Below, piece after piece: positions 21,838-33,309 of a stretch of 64,000 nucleotides of DNA. Origin of the DNA: Galeopsis tetrahit (taxonomy: Eukaryota > Streptophyta > Magnoliopsida > Lamiales > Lamiaceae); NCBI GenBank assembly GCA_963675135.1, contig OY776119.1:72099727-72163726 (forward strand), given 5' to 3'. The position numbers were made by a program, and so were the translations under genes. Below the pieces are notes generated by a model. That model worked only from the letters and a program-made list of their open reading frames with translations, was not told the origin of the DNA and ran no database searches. Each line of letters begins with the position of its first letter. Position 1 is the stretch's first letter.

Positions 21838-22342
21838 TGACTGGAGATCCCAAGAACTTGGTTCAATGGGAAAACGAAACTGTGGAAGTTAGTGATAAAA
21901 CACTTGAAAAATCACGACTATTCCTGACAGCACAACCTCAAGTGTTAGCAACCCGTAAAATGTGGTAGAGGTTGAGTCTTTGACTCTTAATAATTCCTAG
22001 AGTATAACGGGATACTCGAAAGGAGGTTACCTATATAAATGAGAAGTGAGGGCCGCTTCGACCAAACATTTATGAACACAAAGGACGTCCATGGCCAAAA
22101 CGGACAAAAACGTGAGAACGTTACGAAGACGAGATTGAAGTGTGCTGACACTGTTGGTTAGGTATACACTATGGAGGAGTAGTTCAAGGCACTGCGTCCA
22201 CTAAGCCGCCAGTGTACCCGATAGTGTTTGGCTACGAAAAGTTCAAAGCCAAAAACTACTTTTCCGGTTGCACGGAGATCTCAATCGAACTGAACACTGA
22301 GTCTGATGTTGTATAGACACGATTTTCACTCATTTAGGGGAT
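21838..22342 (+). other. 3' untranslated part of the Tork-like element
   Basis: Non-coding stretch between the end of the polyprotein and the 3' LTR. It ends with the purine-rich TTTAGGGGAT (about 22333-22342) next to the LTR, the likely polypurine tract. Confidence 0.7.
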
Positions 22343-23283
22343 TGTTGGAATTAATGGGATTAATTGAGTTTTGACACCCTTATCTAATTAATTAATTAGA
22401 TGGACTAAAACGTTAATTATAAAATAATTGAACGTGACATAGTCGATCTACTCGCGGAGTAGATGAACGTGGTATATTTAATATCTCAAAACCGAGTTAA
22501 GGTGAGTGAGAAATTAATTGTTGAAGTTGAGAGTTTCAACTTGAAGTTTGAGGTATGTGGGAATTTGTCCCACATAGAAAGCCTACAAAACATTTATGAG
22601 GTTTAAAGGCATTGAAGTAACATTGAAGTTCAACCATGTATAAGAGGTACACTCCTCTAAGAGCCACACGCATGCGCGCCCGCCCGGCTCGGCTCGGCTT
22701 CGGATTTGGCAATTGGTGGTCTTTGGGGCCCGCCTATCTTTTTGCAGACCCAAAAACTCCGAAAGCCCAACTCAGGAATTGGTTCGGCCCATTCGATATA
22801 CTTCAAGAATGTTCCAGAAGTATCTGGAAGTCCGTACGAGATATTTTCGCAATCTTTGCGATATTTTCGCGATATTCCCACGATTTTCTCAACAACCTCC
22901 TAGGGTTTCTTCTGCTTATAAATACAGACTCTTCCCTCATTCCTCCTTTACGCTGAAATTCGCCCCTCTCTCCCTCTACTCTCCTCTCGTCCCTACGCAG
23001 TGTATTGAGCTCCCGTAAGCCTTACACTGTTCTTTCTTGTGCCGGATTTATATCCGAGAGTGTTCAGTTCATACTAAGTACGTTCGCCGAAGCTTCTTAT
23101 ACAGTGGTGCTATTGTGTAAGAAGTAAAAGTCGTTTTACCTTTGGGAACGGAACGCCATACCAGTCGAGCACTACCTGGGCGTATTCTGTTCTGCGGGAA
23201 AAGGGTTTTCCCTTGACTCGACTTGTTTGTTATCTGACTATTCGATATTGCAGTATACCCTATCAGGCGTATAGTTTCCAACA
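22343..23283 (+). repeat. 3' LTR of the Tork-like element
   Basis: 941 bp, TGTTGG to CCAACA. It matches the 5' LTR except that it has single copies of the blocks duplicated there, and a block around 22760-22930 (TCAGGAATTGG to AATACAGACTC) that is missing from the 5' LTR. Target duplication GCTTT follows at 23284-23288. Confidence 0.9.
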
Positions 23284-23734
23284 GCTTTATGCACAACGTG
23301 TCTCATCTCCGTTGTTCTTTTGAAGTGGGTTCTATGATTGGTCAAACTTGTCACAGACCAATGTCGTTTCCATTCTTCTTTAGTCTTGTGTGACAGTGAT
23401 TCACCTTGATATTTAAATTATTTTCTTCTTTAAAATACTCTCTCCGTCTCATTTTAAATTCATTATTTACTGTGTGCACGGAGTTTAATGAAATAGTTTT
23501 TTATTTATTATTATTAAAAGGGGATTTCACATATTAGGTCTTTCCACCTAGTGTTTTTTTAAATAAGGAACTGATTTAAAATAGTTTCAAATTAAGGTCA
23601 AAATCCAATTTAAATGTACCATTTTACCCTCAATATTCAAAATTACGTTTTAATATAATATTAAGTCAACTAATTTTAAATTTTGAATGCAAATCGCCAT
23701 TAATTACTAAGTCTTCCCCAATTTTAGGACTTTT
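23284..23734. other. Old gag relic continuation and unassigned sequence
   Basis: The gag relic seen at 11352-11671 continues for a few codons (KLYAQRVSHL) and then loses homology. A stretch at 23441-23500 begins ACTCTCTCCGTCTCATTTTAA, like a Stowaway-type MITE end, but the partner end is not clear. Confidence 0.4.
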
Positions 23735-23935
23735 CCAAATCTCTGATATTCAAATCTTTCCCAAATCACCGCCTCAATTTAAGAAATTTTTCCAAAGCTC
23801 TGATATTCAAGTCTTTCCCAAATGTTTGATATTCAAATCTTCCTCAAATCTTTGATATTCAAGTCTTCCCCAAATTTCTGATATTCAATTGCATTTTCCC
23901 CAAAGCTCTGATATTCAATTTAATTTTCAGACTTG
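23735..23935 (+). repeat. Degenerate ~30-40 bp tandem repeat
   Basis: CTGATATTCAA with a CCCAAAT or CCAAAGCT neighbour recurs six times (near 23741, 23797, 23826, 23852, 23876, 23907), with variable spacing. Confidence 0.65.
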
Positions 23936-24435
23936 AAGATCTGCAAAAAAATCTCTGACTTGATTATGCAGAAAGATCTGCAGAAAAATCGGTGACTGTA
24001 ATGCAGAAAAAAAAAATTAAAGTTGCATCATCATATGAATAATGCAGAAGTGTGAAGTAAATTATGTGCATATGTAAATATCATTATGCAGAAAATGACT
24101 TTATGCCACAAGTCTTACATGTACTCGATTTTGTCTTCCGAAATTCTCCATATGAAGAAGCATTATGAATGGATGTGCAATGCTTCTTTATAACACATGC
24201 TACCCACGCCTATAGATTTTTTCACGAAACTAAACATAATGATGAACAATTACTAAACAATTAATTATGGATCTTAAAAACATAAAATTTATATGTACAA
24301 GCAAACAAGAACTGGACCTAGTGTGTATGTATTTTCATAAAATATTTTCATTTACCCGTCCAATATTAAAACTCAAAACAAACCACCCCAAAATACACTC
24401 ACACGTGCACAATCGCCTCCGCAGCTCCGTCACAC
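23936..24435. other. AT-rich intergenic sequence
   Basis: No gene or repeat recognised. GC content rises from about 24410, leading into the triplicated unit. Confidence 0.4.
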
Positions 24436-24998
24436 CATCACTGCCGCCGGCACTGCCATGGAAGACGATGACCAGAGGGTCGTAGATCTAGTTAAGAAAC
24501 TAGTGCATCGATTGTTGTACAAATCACAATGACGAACTCGATTGGGAAATTACGAGAATCTTTGTGAATAGGTATGTGGTTGAATATATGGCGAAAAGGA
24601 AGGAAGTTACGACTTCTTCCCATCACTGTCGCCGCCGGCACTGCCATGGAAGACGATGACCAGAGGGTCGTAGATCTAGTTAAGGAACTAGTGCATCGAT
24701 TGTTGTACAAATCACAATGACGAACTCGATTGGGAAATTACGAGAATCTTTGTGAATAGGTATGTGGTTGAATATATGGCGAAAAGGAAGGAAGTTACGA
24801 CTTCTTCCCATCACTGCCGTCGCCGGCACTGCCATGGAAGACGATGACCAGAGGGTCGTAGATCTAGTTAAGGAACTAGTGCATCGATTGTTGTACAAAT
24901 CACAATGACGAACTCGATTGGGAAATTACGAGAATCTTTGTGAATAGGTATGTGGTTGAATATATGGCGAAAAGGAAGGAAGTTACTACTTCTTCCTT
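24436..24998 (+). repeat. 188-bp unit in three tandem copies carrying a GCP3-like N-terminal fragment
   Basis: ATGGAAGACGATGACCAGAG occurs at 24458, 24646 and 24834, spaced exactly 188 bp. Copies are almost identical (for example AAGAAACTAG versus AAGGAACTAG). Each opens with ATG and reads MEDDDQRVVDLVKKLVHRLL (or KE) then YKSQ and a stop. From memory this resembles the start of plant gamma-tubulin complex component 3 (GCP3/SPC98), which begins MEDDDQ; that assignment is tentative. Only ~24 codons of any gene are present, so these are gene-fragment copies and not functional genes. High similarity implies recent amplification. Confidence 0.8.
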
Positions 24999-25286
24999 TA
25001 ATTATTAAATTAATAAATTAATCTTCAAATTTAAATGTAAGGGCATAAATGATTTTTAACATATGTTTTTGTCCTTTTTTAAAAAGATCTTATTAGTGGT
25101 CCTTTATTAAGAAGGTATATGTATGAATGATCTTTTTTATAAAAATTCTCTTATTAAAATAGATAAAGTAGAAGTACAAAAGGTATGATTCATATAAAAG
25201 TCTTTTGAATATGAGTAATAAGATAGAGTATTGACAAGTGTAATTTTGTGATGTCCAAAATGAGATTGGGTGAGATGATAATTGAA

Positions 25287-25629
25287 TCACCTCCGCCGCA
25301 CCACCGCCTCTCCGGCCGGGTTTTTACTCAGAAACTTGTCCGGAAGCTGAATCCATCGTCCGAGATGTAATAAGGCAGGCCATGGCTAGAGAAACCAGAA
25401 GCGCTGCCTCTGTTATGCGATTACAGTTCCACGATTGCTTTGTTAATGTAACAAATTAAAAAATAATCAAGTTTCTTTGATTTATGAAAATAAAATTGGG
25501 CATTCTCTTGATTTTGTTTTTGTTTGGTGAATTAATTTGGTAGGGTTGTGATGGGTCATTGCTGTTAGATGACACGCCAAACATGCTTGGGGAGAAATTG
25601 TCGCTTTCGAATATAAATTAGTTGAGATC
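25287..25629 (+). pseudogene. Peroxidase pseudogene: exon 1, intron 1 and part of exon 2
   Basis: Near-identical to the peroxidase gene from about 44398 to 44740. Exon 1 lacks the start codon and most of the signal peptide (homology begins at TCACCTCCGCCGCAC). It keeps RPGFYSETCPEAESIV and the distal haem motif RLQFHDCFVN, then intron 1, then exon 2 (from 25544) GCDGSLLLDDTPNMLGEKL. Coding homology stops near 25617-25629 and joins directly to sequence matching the gene's 3' flank (from about 46208). All of exon 3, with the proximal haem histidine, is deleted, so it cannot make a peroxidase. Confidence 0.92.
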
Positions 25630-25916
25630 GATTTTAGTGTTTCATTTTAATGTTGACCAACACAAATCACAAAATCAAATGATAATTGAACATGAAAAAA
25701 TTTCATATTATACAAACATAGATCATCTTCATTTCATTTTTCAGGAAAAAAGATTCATTAAGTTCTACGCTTTTGAATTTTCACTTTTGTATGTCTCTAA
25801 ATAATGAGGGAATGATAGTTTTGAAAAATAAGAGGACTATGAGGGGTGAAAATATCCTAAGGGTATAAGAAGGGGCATTGCGGTGGCAAATAGGCCATGG
25901 AAATGCCTTAAACTTA
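25630..25916 (+). repeat. Duplicate of the peroxidase 3' flank, copy at the pseudogene
   Basis: Matches 46208-46420 and 33310-33560. Shared landmarks: GATTTTAGTGTTTCATTTTA, TGTTGACCAACACAAATCAC, ATAGATCATCTTCATTTC and TTTTGTATGTCTCTAAATAA. Ends at the Harbinger-like MITE insertion. Confidence 0.88.
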
Positions 25917-27183
25917 GGGGGTATATTTCAATTGAGATTCTATTAGATTTTTTTGGACTTTTAAAATCTGGGGGTATTCAATCCGGATTTTTAAAAGTCT
26001 TTCAAGATATTCAATATGAATTTTAAAAAGTCTTTAGAAATTTTTAGGTATTCAACAATCTATGGATTTTAATACTCTATGGATTTCGTTGGATTCTCTT
26101 TCAAAAATATAAATAAATTTCACTATTCAAAATCTCTTCTAAAAAGTAGAGATTTTAATGGATTCTCTTAAAAGACTTGAAAGAGAAGAAAAAAGGGTTG
26201 GTCTGCTATGGACTCGAGTGCATGTTGTGCACCCTAGTCCATGTTGCACTTTTTGGTAAATGGTGTTGCACTTTTCAATTATTAAACTGTATAATAATAT
26301 TTTTAGTAATAATTGAAAAGTGCAACATCATTTACCAAAAGTGTAACACAGCATGCACTCGAGTGCATACTAGACTTTACCAAGAAAAAAAAAACTTTTG
26401 TTATCTATATTCTTCGATAAGCATCACAGATTCTTCACCATTATCGTGAAAAAATTATATCTCTGTATTTTATTCTTGACCATCATTATTATCATCGTGA
26501 AAAAGATTATATCTCTGTATTTTAAAATTATGTTCTTTCTTTAAAAATTATAGTATATCGAACACCGTTATCTAATCGACGTCAATTCCCCATTACTGTG
26601 GTGTTCAATATATCTAAAAGATTTTTTGGTATTTTCAAATTGCAATCGATTAGTATGCTAAATTACATAACTTCTTTAGGAAAGAATGTCGTTCTGATGA
26701 ATTATCAGTCGAATCGAATATAAAGAAGATCAAGATTCACCACATCTCGTGGAAGAGGAAAATGGAAAATTTGGAATTGCTTCCTCAAAAGACCAATTAG
26801 AACTGAAGCTAATGCGCAGGAAGAACAATACTAATGCTATGTGGAAAATGAGACGGAGGTATAACCGTGATAGAAATGTAGGGAGAACTAGGATAGAAAT
26901 GCAGGGAGAACTAGTATTGGTAATGCTATATGGAAAATGAAGCGGAACCGTGATGGAAATGAAGATGAGAATAATAATGATGAATAATAATTTTTTTTAA
27001 TTAGTTTTGGAGGCGTAGTTTATGGAAAAATGTGTATTTCAGAATCCTGTCAAATCTATAAAAATCCTTATAAATCAATAAAAAAGTCAGTCAAAATCTA
27101 CATAGAGTCTATGAATTTTCTAAATCCACGGACTTTTTAAAGTTCAAAAAAATCCAACAGAATCTCAATTGAATACACCCCTC
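25917..27183. mobile_element. Harbinger-like MITE, larger copy
   Basis: Imperfect terminal inverted repeats of ~50 bp: GGGGGTATATTTCAATTGAG on the left; on the other strand the right end reads GAGGGGTGTATTCAATTGAG. TTA occurs at both borders (25914-25916, 27184-27186). The paralogue at about 33543-33570 has the two flanks joined with one TTA-containing site, supporting the boundaries. No transposase. Same family as 38083-38829, opposite orientation. Confidence 0.75.
26194..26385. repeat. Hairpin element nested in the Harbinger-like MITE
   Basis: Long inverted repeat: ACTCGAGTGCATGTTG and TTTGGTAAATG.TGTTGCAC then CTTTTCAATTATTA, mirrored on the right. The sister MITE at 38083-38829 lacks this block at the matching place, so it is a later insertion. 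Arms ~80 bp, short loop. Confidence 0.65.
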
Positions 27184-27894
27184 TTAATAAAATAAATGTC
27201 GGGCACTTATTCTCTGTAACACTTATCCCTTAGCAGTGAAAAAACACACTTATTCTCTATAACACTTATCCCTTAGCAGTGAAAAAACACACTTATCCTC
27301 TGTAGTGAGTTAAAAAAACTCAAAGGCGTGGAAAAACACTTATTCTCTTTAACACTTATCCCTTAACATAGCAGTCATAGTCTGATCGATCACAGTGTAT
27401 CACAGTGTTGTGTCTTTGACTTTACTAAATTAATTAATTTGTTAATCAAAATGTCACTTATTATCCTCTGAGAAAAAAACTTAAAGGCAGTGGAAAAATT
27501 TGTTAATCAAAAGGTCACTTATCCTCTGTAGTGAGAAAAAAAACTCAAAAACATATATGGAAAAAACAATCAAAAGGTCACTTATCCTCTGTAGTGAGAA
27601 AAAAACTTAAAAACGCTGTGGAAAAAACGTCTTATCCTCTGTGGTGGAAAATCATAGAGTGTGGAAAAACCATTTGCATTTTTTTTTTAATATTGATTGA
27701 TTTGAATAAATTTTATTGATAAGAATTTTGAGGTTACATCAATGAAAAACACACAATTTTATCTCTAACCTGATCGACAGTGTATCACAGTGAGAAATAA
27801 TTAATATGTTAATTAAACTTATCCTCGATCGGGAGAAAAAAAACTGAAAGGAGGTGGAAAAACCACACCCAGTAGTTCTAAGAAAAGATACATC
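27184..27894 (+). repeat. Irregular tandem repeats, duplicate of 46441-46840
   Basis: Recurrent CACTTATCCTCTGTAGTGAG followed by an A-rich run, CTCAAAGGC and GTGGAAAAAC, repeated about eight times with variable spacing. The same words, including TTTATTGATAAGAATTTTGAG, occur after the peroxidase gene, so this belongs to the duplicated block. Confidence 0.7.
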
Positions 27895-28083
27895 TATAGA
27901 GAAATAAAGAATATTGGAAATATGATTTCTTGATTAATTTGTAAAGGTGATTTACAATGGGTATTTATACATGAGATAGTTAGGTCTAACCTAACCCTGT
28001 TTTATAAGAGAGCCCATAGAGAACTAAGGTGGGCCTATACAATAAATGAGAATAAGGGTGTATTTACTAATATAGGTCCAATA
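27895..28083 (-). repeat. 3' LTR of the second copia element
   Basis: 189 bp; on the minus strand TATTGGACCTATATTAG to TTTCTCTATA. Preceded on that strand by the purine-rich tract GAGGGGGTG. Differs from its partner by a few substitutions and 6 bp of length. Confidence 0.85.
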
Positions 28084-28090
28084 CACCCCC

Positions 28091-31000
28091 TCAAGATAGA
28101 GTACCATAGGATAGTCCAATCTTGGTCATGAGGAGCTGAAGGCGAGCACCGGAGAGAGGTTTGGTGAGGGCATCGGCAAGTTGGTCGGCAGTAGAGACGT
28201 GCGAGATGCGGAGCCGAGCAGTTTTGACTAGGTCACGAACAAAGTGGAAGTCGATGGCAATGTGTTTCATTCGTGAGTGAAACACAGGGTTTGAACATAA
28301 GTAGGTGGCCCCAATGTTGTCACAGTAGATGACTGGCACTGGAGAATTGGGAAAGTGTAGTTCTTTGAGTAAGGATGTTAGCCATTGCACTTTAGAGGCC
28401 GCTGTGGCAATGGCTCTGTATTCGGCCTCAGTTGATGAGCGAGCAACAAACTTCTGCTTTTTGGACGACCATGAGATAGGATTGGCGCCCAAAAAGACGA
28501 CATAAGCACTTGTGGAAGTGCGATCATCATGGTTGCCTGCCCAGTCAGCATCCGTGAAGCAGTGGAGCGAGGAGGATGAGGATGGGGTAATGTTGATTCC
28601 AACATCCCTTGTACCATTGAGGTAGCGGAGTAGACGCTTGACGGCATTCCAGTGAGTGATGGTGGGTGCATGCATGAACTGGGATAGCTTATGGACAACA
28701 AAGGCGATGTCAGGTCTGGTGAGCTGGAGATACTGAAGGCTGCCGAGCACTTGACGATACTGGGTGGAGTCAGTGGGAGAGGTGCCATCCGAGAGAGTAA
28801 GGCGAGCAGAGGTGGATAGTGGAGTTTGGACTGGTTTGGAGTCGATCATGTTATATCGGGCGAGCAGATCGGTGACGTATTTGCGTTGGGAGAGCAGGCA
28901 TGAAGTTTTAGAGCGAAGAACTTCCACTCCCAAGAAATAGGATAGAGGACCAAGGTCCTTGACTGAGAATTTGGCACTGAGGTCGTCAGCAACCCGGGCG
29001 AGCATGGGCGAGGAGTTGCCCGTCAGTATGAGGTCGTCGACATAAACAAGGAAGTAGGCGACCACCCCATTGTTGTTGTAGACGAACAGAGATTCATCAG
29101 AGTGAGTGGGGATGAATCCAATTTCTTCGAGAAAAGAGCGAAGAGCATAGTACCATGTGCGAGGAGCCTGCTTTAAGCCATAGATGGATTTGCGAAGTTG
29201 CCAGACATAAGTGGGAAAGGTCTTGTCTTTGAAGCCCGGAGGTTGAGCCATGAAGACTGTGTCTGAGAGCTCTCCATGGAGGAAAGCGTTGTTGACATCA
29301 AATTGGTGAAGAGGCCAGTTGTTGGTAACCGCAATGCTGAGGACTGTTCGCACAGTGGCGGGCTTGACCACGGGGCTGAATGTTTTAGTGAAGTCAACAC
29401 CTGGTCGCTGATGAAAGCCTTTGGCGACCAGACGAGCCTTGTATTTGTCCAAGGTGTCATCTGGTTTTCGCTTAATACGAAACACCCATTTGGAGCCGAC
29501 CACATTTTGAGATGTAGTGGGTGGAACTAAGTCCCAAGTGCCATTCTGAAGAAGGGCATCAAATTCAGCCGACATGGCTGCTCGCCAATTTTCGTTTTTG
29601 AGTGCCTGGGAGACACAACTTGGTTCAATGTCAGAAGCAACAGTGGAAGTAAGTCCATACCTCGGATTAGGCTTGAATACGTGATTCTGAGCTCGAGTGA
29701 CCATGCGAGGTACAGAAGGTCGTGGGGGAGCATTGGTCGGCACAGTGATGTCAGGTGTGGGTGTGGCGAGTTGAGGTGTGGTTGGGACTGGATTGTGGAG
29801 GAGAGCAGGTGCAGTTGTGGTCGGCTGAGGCGTGTTCGGCACTGGGTCAGGGGCGAGGACAGGTGTGATAGAATTGGGTAGTGGAGGGGCTAGGAGAATG
29901 GGCGAGGAGTTGGAATCGGAGGAGGTGGGTGGCGAGGAGATGGAGGTCGCCAAGGGAGATGGATGAGGAGGGTGGGTGGAAAAGGGGAACGTATGCTCAA
30001 CGAATTGAACATGCCGCGAGGTGTAGATTCTGTTTGAGGAGCGATCAAGGCATAGGTAGGCGCTTTGCGTGGGCGAGTATCCAATAAAGATACATGGAGT
30101 GGAGCGAGGATCAAGTTTGTGATTTGTGTAAGGGCGAAGTAAAGGATAGCAGAGACAGCCAAATATGCGGAGTTTGGCTAGATTGGGTGGGCGAGCAGTG
30201 AGCTTTTCATAAGAGGATAACATGGTGAGGTTAACCTTAGGAAGACGATTTATGATGTAGGCTGCCGAGCAGACAGCATAGGGCCAATAGATAAGGGGCA
30301 TGGACGCATGGTGAAGAAGGGCAAGGGCTGTGTCGACCACGTGGCGATGGCGACGTTCGGATAAGCCATTATGTTCGGGGGTGTGAGGCGGGAAGAAAGG
30401 GGCGAAGAGCAATGAACTCTCCCCCATTGTCAGAGTAAAAGGTTTTGATCGTGTTTTGAAAGTTGTTTTCAACAAGGGCTTTGAATGTGGTAAATGTGGA
30501 AAGTACATCCGATTTCCTTTTTAGGGGGTACACCCATACGTATTTGCTAAAGTGATCAACGAATAGCACATAGTATTTTAGATTATCAGGAGATAGGATA
30601 GGCGACGACCAAACATCAGAAAAGATAACATCAAGTGGTTTAGTAGATTTAATGCTTGAATCATAAAATGGTAGTTTGTGACTCTTGATACATGAGCACG
30701 AGTTACAGTTGAAGTGTTTGGAAGGTGCACTGGATAGGCTAAGTGTAGAGAGAGTGTGAGCAAGTATTTTTGTTGATGGGTGGCCAAGGCGAGCATGCCA
30801 GGTGGTCGTTGTGAGATGTTGAGTGGTGAAGGCTTGTGGAGGGACGATGGACATTTGTGCCGGCCAGACATATAAGTTATTGATACGACTCCCAACGAGG
30901 AGAATGCTCCCCGAGTGACCATCCCGTACCTGAAAGGAAGAGCGATCAAAAACAATGTTAACATTATTATCACGATAGAGACTGGAAACTGAAATCAAGT

Positions 31001-32174
31001 TTTTCGAGATGTGTGGGACGACCATGACATTCGAAAAACTGAGAGACTTAAGTTGAGGAAAGTGCATAGAGCCAGTGTGCGATATGCGTAAACCTTTACC
31101 ATCACCAATTTCTACATTGTCAGACCCATTAAAGGGCGAGTGAAGGGAGAGATTGGCGAGGTCGTTGGTGATATGATACGAAGCGCCTGAGTCAAGAATC
31201 CAGTGCTCGGCAGGTTGTGCCGAGGAGGCTGAGTGAGCTGAGTAGGCCGGACGAGCAGTTGTCCGATTCAGACGAGAAGGTGGCGTGACATGCCCATGTG
31301 GGCGGCGAGGACCCGTAGAGGAGGCAGAAGGCGAGGGTGAAGGAGGAATTTCAGGGCAGGTGCGAGCAGTGTGGCCCGGTGCTCGACAGTATTGGCATGT
31401 GCCAAGATAGGGTTTTTGCGAGGATTGGCGAGGACGAGTATCAAAAGTTTTAGCCCTCGTGTCTGGTTGCGAGGAGCGATGATGATGTTGACCAACAGTA
31501 AGTGCAGATGCTGGCATTACGGCTGAGGATGGTCGCGAGGCAATTTGAACCTCGGCGCTGAGGAGCTTGTCGCAGAGCTCAGCAAAGGTGATGGGCTGGT
31601 CGCGAGCTTGGATGGCATTGGCAATGTCATTGTAAGATTTGTCAAGGCCAATGAGGACTTGGAGAGTGACGTCCTCGGCATCAGAGGAAATGCCGAGGAG
31701 AGCAAGCTCGTCGACTACAGAGCGAACTTCCATGAGGAAGTCGGAGACCGGGCGAGCACCTTTGGACAGAGAGCGGAACTTGGTTTTGAGGGCAAGAATG
31801 CGACCTCGCGAGGGCTTTCCATACATGCTCTCAAGCATTTTCCAGGCTTCGCATGAGGTTTTTGATGATGCAACAAAGGGTATTAGTTCCGGGGACATAG
31901 ATCCGACCATGGCTGAGAAAATGAGGTTGTCCTGACACACCCACAGGTCGTGTGCAGGGTTGGGAACGGTGGCAGTGGTGTTGGTGGTGCCGTCGGCGGC
32001 TGGGATTGTAGCCGAGGGGCATGGATGTGTGCCCAAGACATAGCCTAGGAGGTTGTGTCCAGTGAGGAGAAGGCGAAGCTGGAAAGACCAAGCGCCATAG
32101 TTGGTGGAGTTGAGCTTCAAGGACATATTTGCAAGTCCTTTGAAGGTGATCGGTGATGGAGGGGAAGCGGTCAT
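28091..32174 (-). pseudogene. copia gag-pol polyprotein with one frameshift
   Basis: ATG at 32172-32174, stop just before the polypurine tract at 28091. Gag (LNSTNYGAWSFQLRLLL), zinc knuckle CQYCRAPGHTARTC (about 31380), protease DSGASYHIT (about 31180), integrase core DNGGEF (about 30420). Then the frame breaks: compared with the related element at 7.7-10.4 kb, about 29 nt are missing after LRPFL, so the first frame ends at 30369 and the rest is read in another frame. After the break: EHNGLSERRHRH, RT with KWVFRIKRKPDD and YVDDLILTG (about 29030), RNase H with FTDADWAG, SSTEAEYRA and DALTKPLSG. All other catalytic motifs look intact, so one event inactivated it. Confidence 0.92.
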
Positions 32175-32321
32175 TGGTTTGAGTGGAGTAGCGGAGAGAG
32201 GCGTCGTAAGACGAATGGCGGCGGCGGCGCTTCTGAGGTGAAGGCGGCGGCGGCAGAATGTGTAGCGGCGGCGGCGGCTAGGGTTTGGATCAAGCGTGAG
32301 CCAAATGACTCGATGATACCA

Positions 32322-32516
32322 TATAGAGAAATAAAGAATATTGGAAATATGATTTCTTGATTAATTTGTAAAGGTGATTTACAATGGGTATTTATACATG
32401 AGATAGTTAGGTCTAACCTAACCCCTAATGGGCTTTATAAGAGAGCCCATAGAAAACTAAGGTGGGCCTATACAATAAATGAGAATAAGGGTGTATTTAC
32501 TAATATAGGTCCAATA
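32322..32516 (-). repeat. 5' LTR of the second copia element
   Basis: 195 bp. Contains CCTAATGGGCTTTATAAGAG where the other LTR is shorter. Primer-binding site on the minus strand directly inside (32309-32321). Confidence 0.85.
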
Positions 32517-32521
32517 AGATC

Positions 32522-33020
32522 AAGTAAGTTATTAGCTTTTGAATTTTCAACAAAAATCAACAAAAATAGTTTTTGTTTAAAAAAAGGGACTTAGATTATA
32601 TGCACAAGTACACATGACATCCAAAAGATATCCATCTCTCAACTGCTTGGCAGAATGCCACCAAGAACGTCGACGTACGCATCAGCTACAAGATATCCAA
32701 AGTCTCAACTGTTTTTCTTGATGAAATCAAACCCAATGAATTCACATCCTGATTATGCTGCTAGACATGATTGGTTACAAGATTAGCTAAGAACTGAAGC
32801 TCAGAGCAGTAAGCAGCCATAACAATTTCGGATCCCTTAATACTCCAATCAGAATACCATGAAAGTTCCCACCGTGTAATTAGACATTAATGCAGTGCGT
32901 TTCTTGATTTTTTGAATTTTGCTTATTTCTTGTTTGAAATGTGACTCCAAATTAGTGTCTTTTGAAGCTTAGGTTAACATGTTGATGTGATTTATGTCTA
33001 TCATATACTGATTGCTAGTT
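32522..33020. other. AT-rich intergenic sequence
   Basis: No gene, splice-flanked exon or element terminus recognised. Confidence 0.4.
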
Positions 33021-33300
33021 TTAGGGCTGTAAATGAGCCGAGCCGAAGTTTGTTTGAAATATTATCGAGCTATGAAATTATTGTTTAAGTTTGTTTGATA
33101 ATTAAACGAGCCGAGCTCAAATGAGCTTTATTTGAGCGAACACGAGTCGAGTTGGAGTAGTTTGACATTTTCATACTAAATTTATTTTTTTCTATTTATC
33201 GAGCTTGAGTCGAGATTTGGACCTTACCGTATATTTTCAAGCTTATTTGATATTAATGTTGAACCGAACTTAAACGAGTACTTTTAGTTTTTTTCAGCAA
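33021..33300. repeat. Probable dispersed repeat with GAGCCGAGC words
   Basis: Begins AGGGCTGTAAATGAGCCGAG and has repeated CGAGC/GAGCTT words, a composition I associate with a common eudicot dispersed repeat. I cannot place it in a superfamily or find its ends. Confidence 0.35.
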
Positions 33301-33309
33301 AATGTTGGC

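Larger units (their letters stand above)
11677..23283 (+). mobile_element. Tork-like Ty1/copia retrotransposon, decayed, with a nested insertion
   Basis: Two LTRs beginning TGTTGGAATTAAT and ending TTTCCAACA flank the element, with the 5-bp duplication GCTTT outside. The internal region keeps an integrase-RT-RNase H remnant at 19440-21837, but most gag and protease is gone, replaced by AT-rich, partly tandem sequence. A young copia element (13246-18186) lies inside the leader. LTR lengths differ (1301 versus 941 bp) because the 5' LTR carries internal tandem duplications. The element is dead through multiple stops and frameshifts. Confidence 0.9.
27895..32516 (-). mobile_element. Near-complete Ty1/copia (Retrofit/Ale-like) retrotransposon
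   Basis: 4622 bp on the minus strand with both LTRs (189 and 195 bp), primer-binding site (TGGTATCATCGAG next to the 5' LTR) and polypurine tract. Flanking 5-mers ACATC (27890-27894) and AGATC (32517-32521) look like a target duplication with one mismatch. The polyprotein has a single frameshift. Younger than the Tork-like element but older than the one at 13246, judging by LTR differences. Confidence 0.9.
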
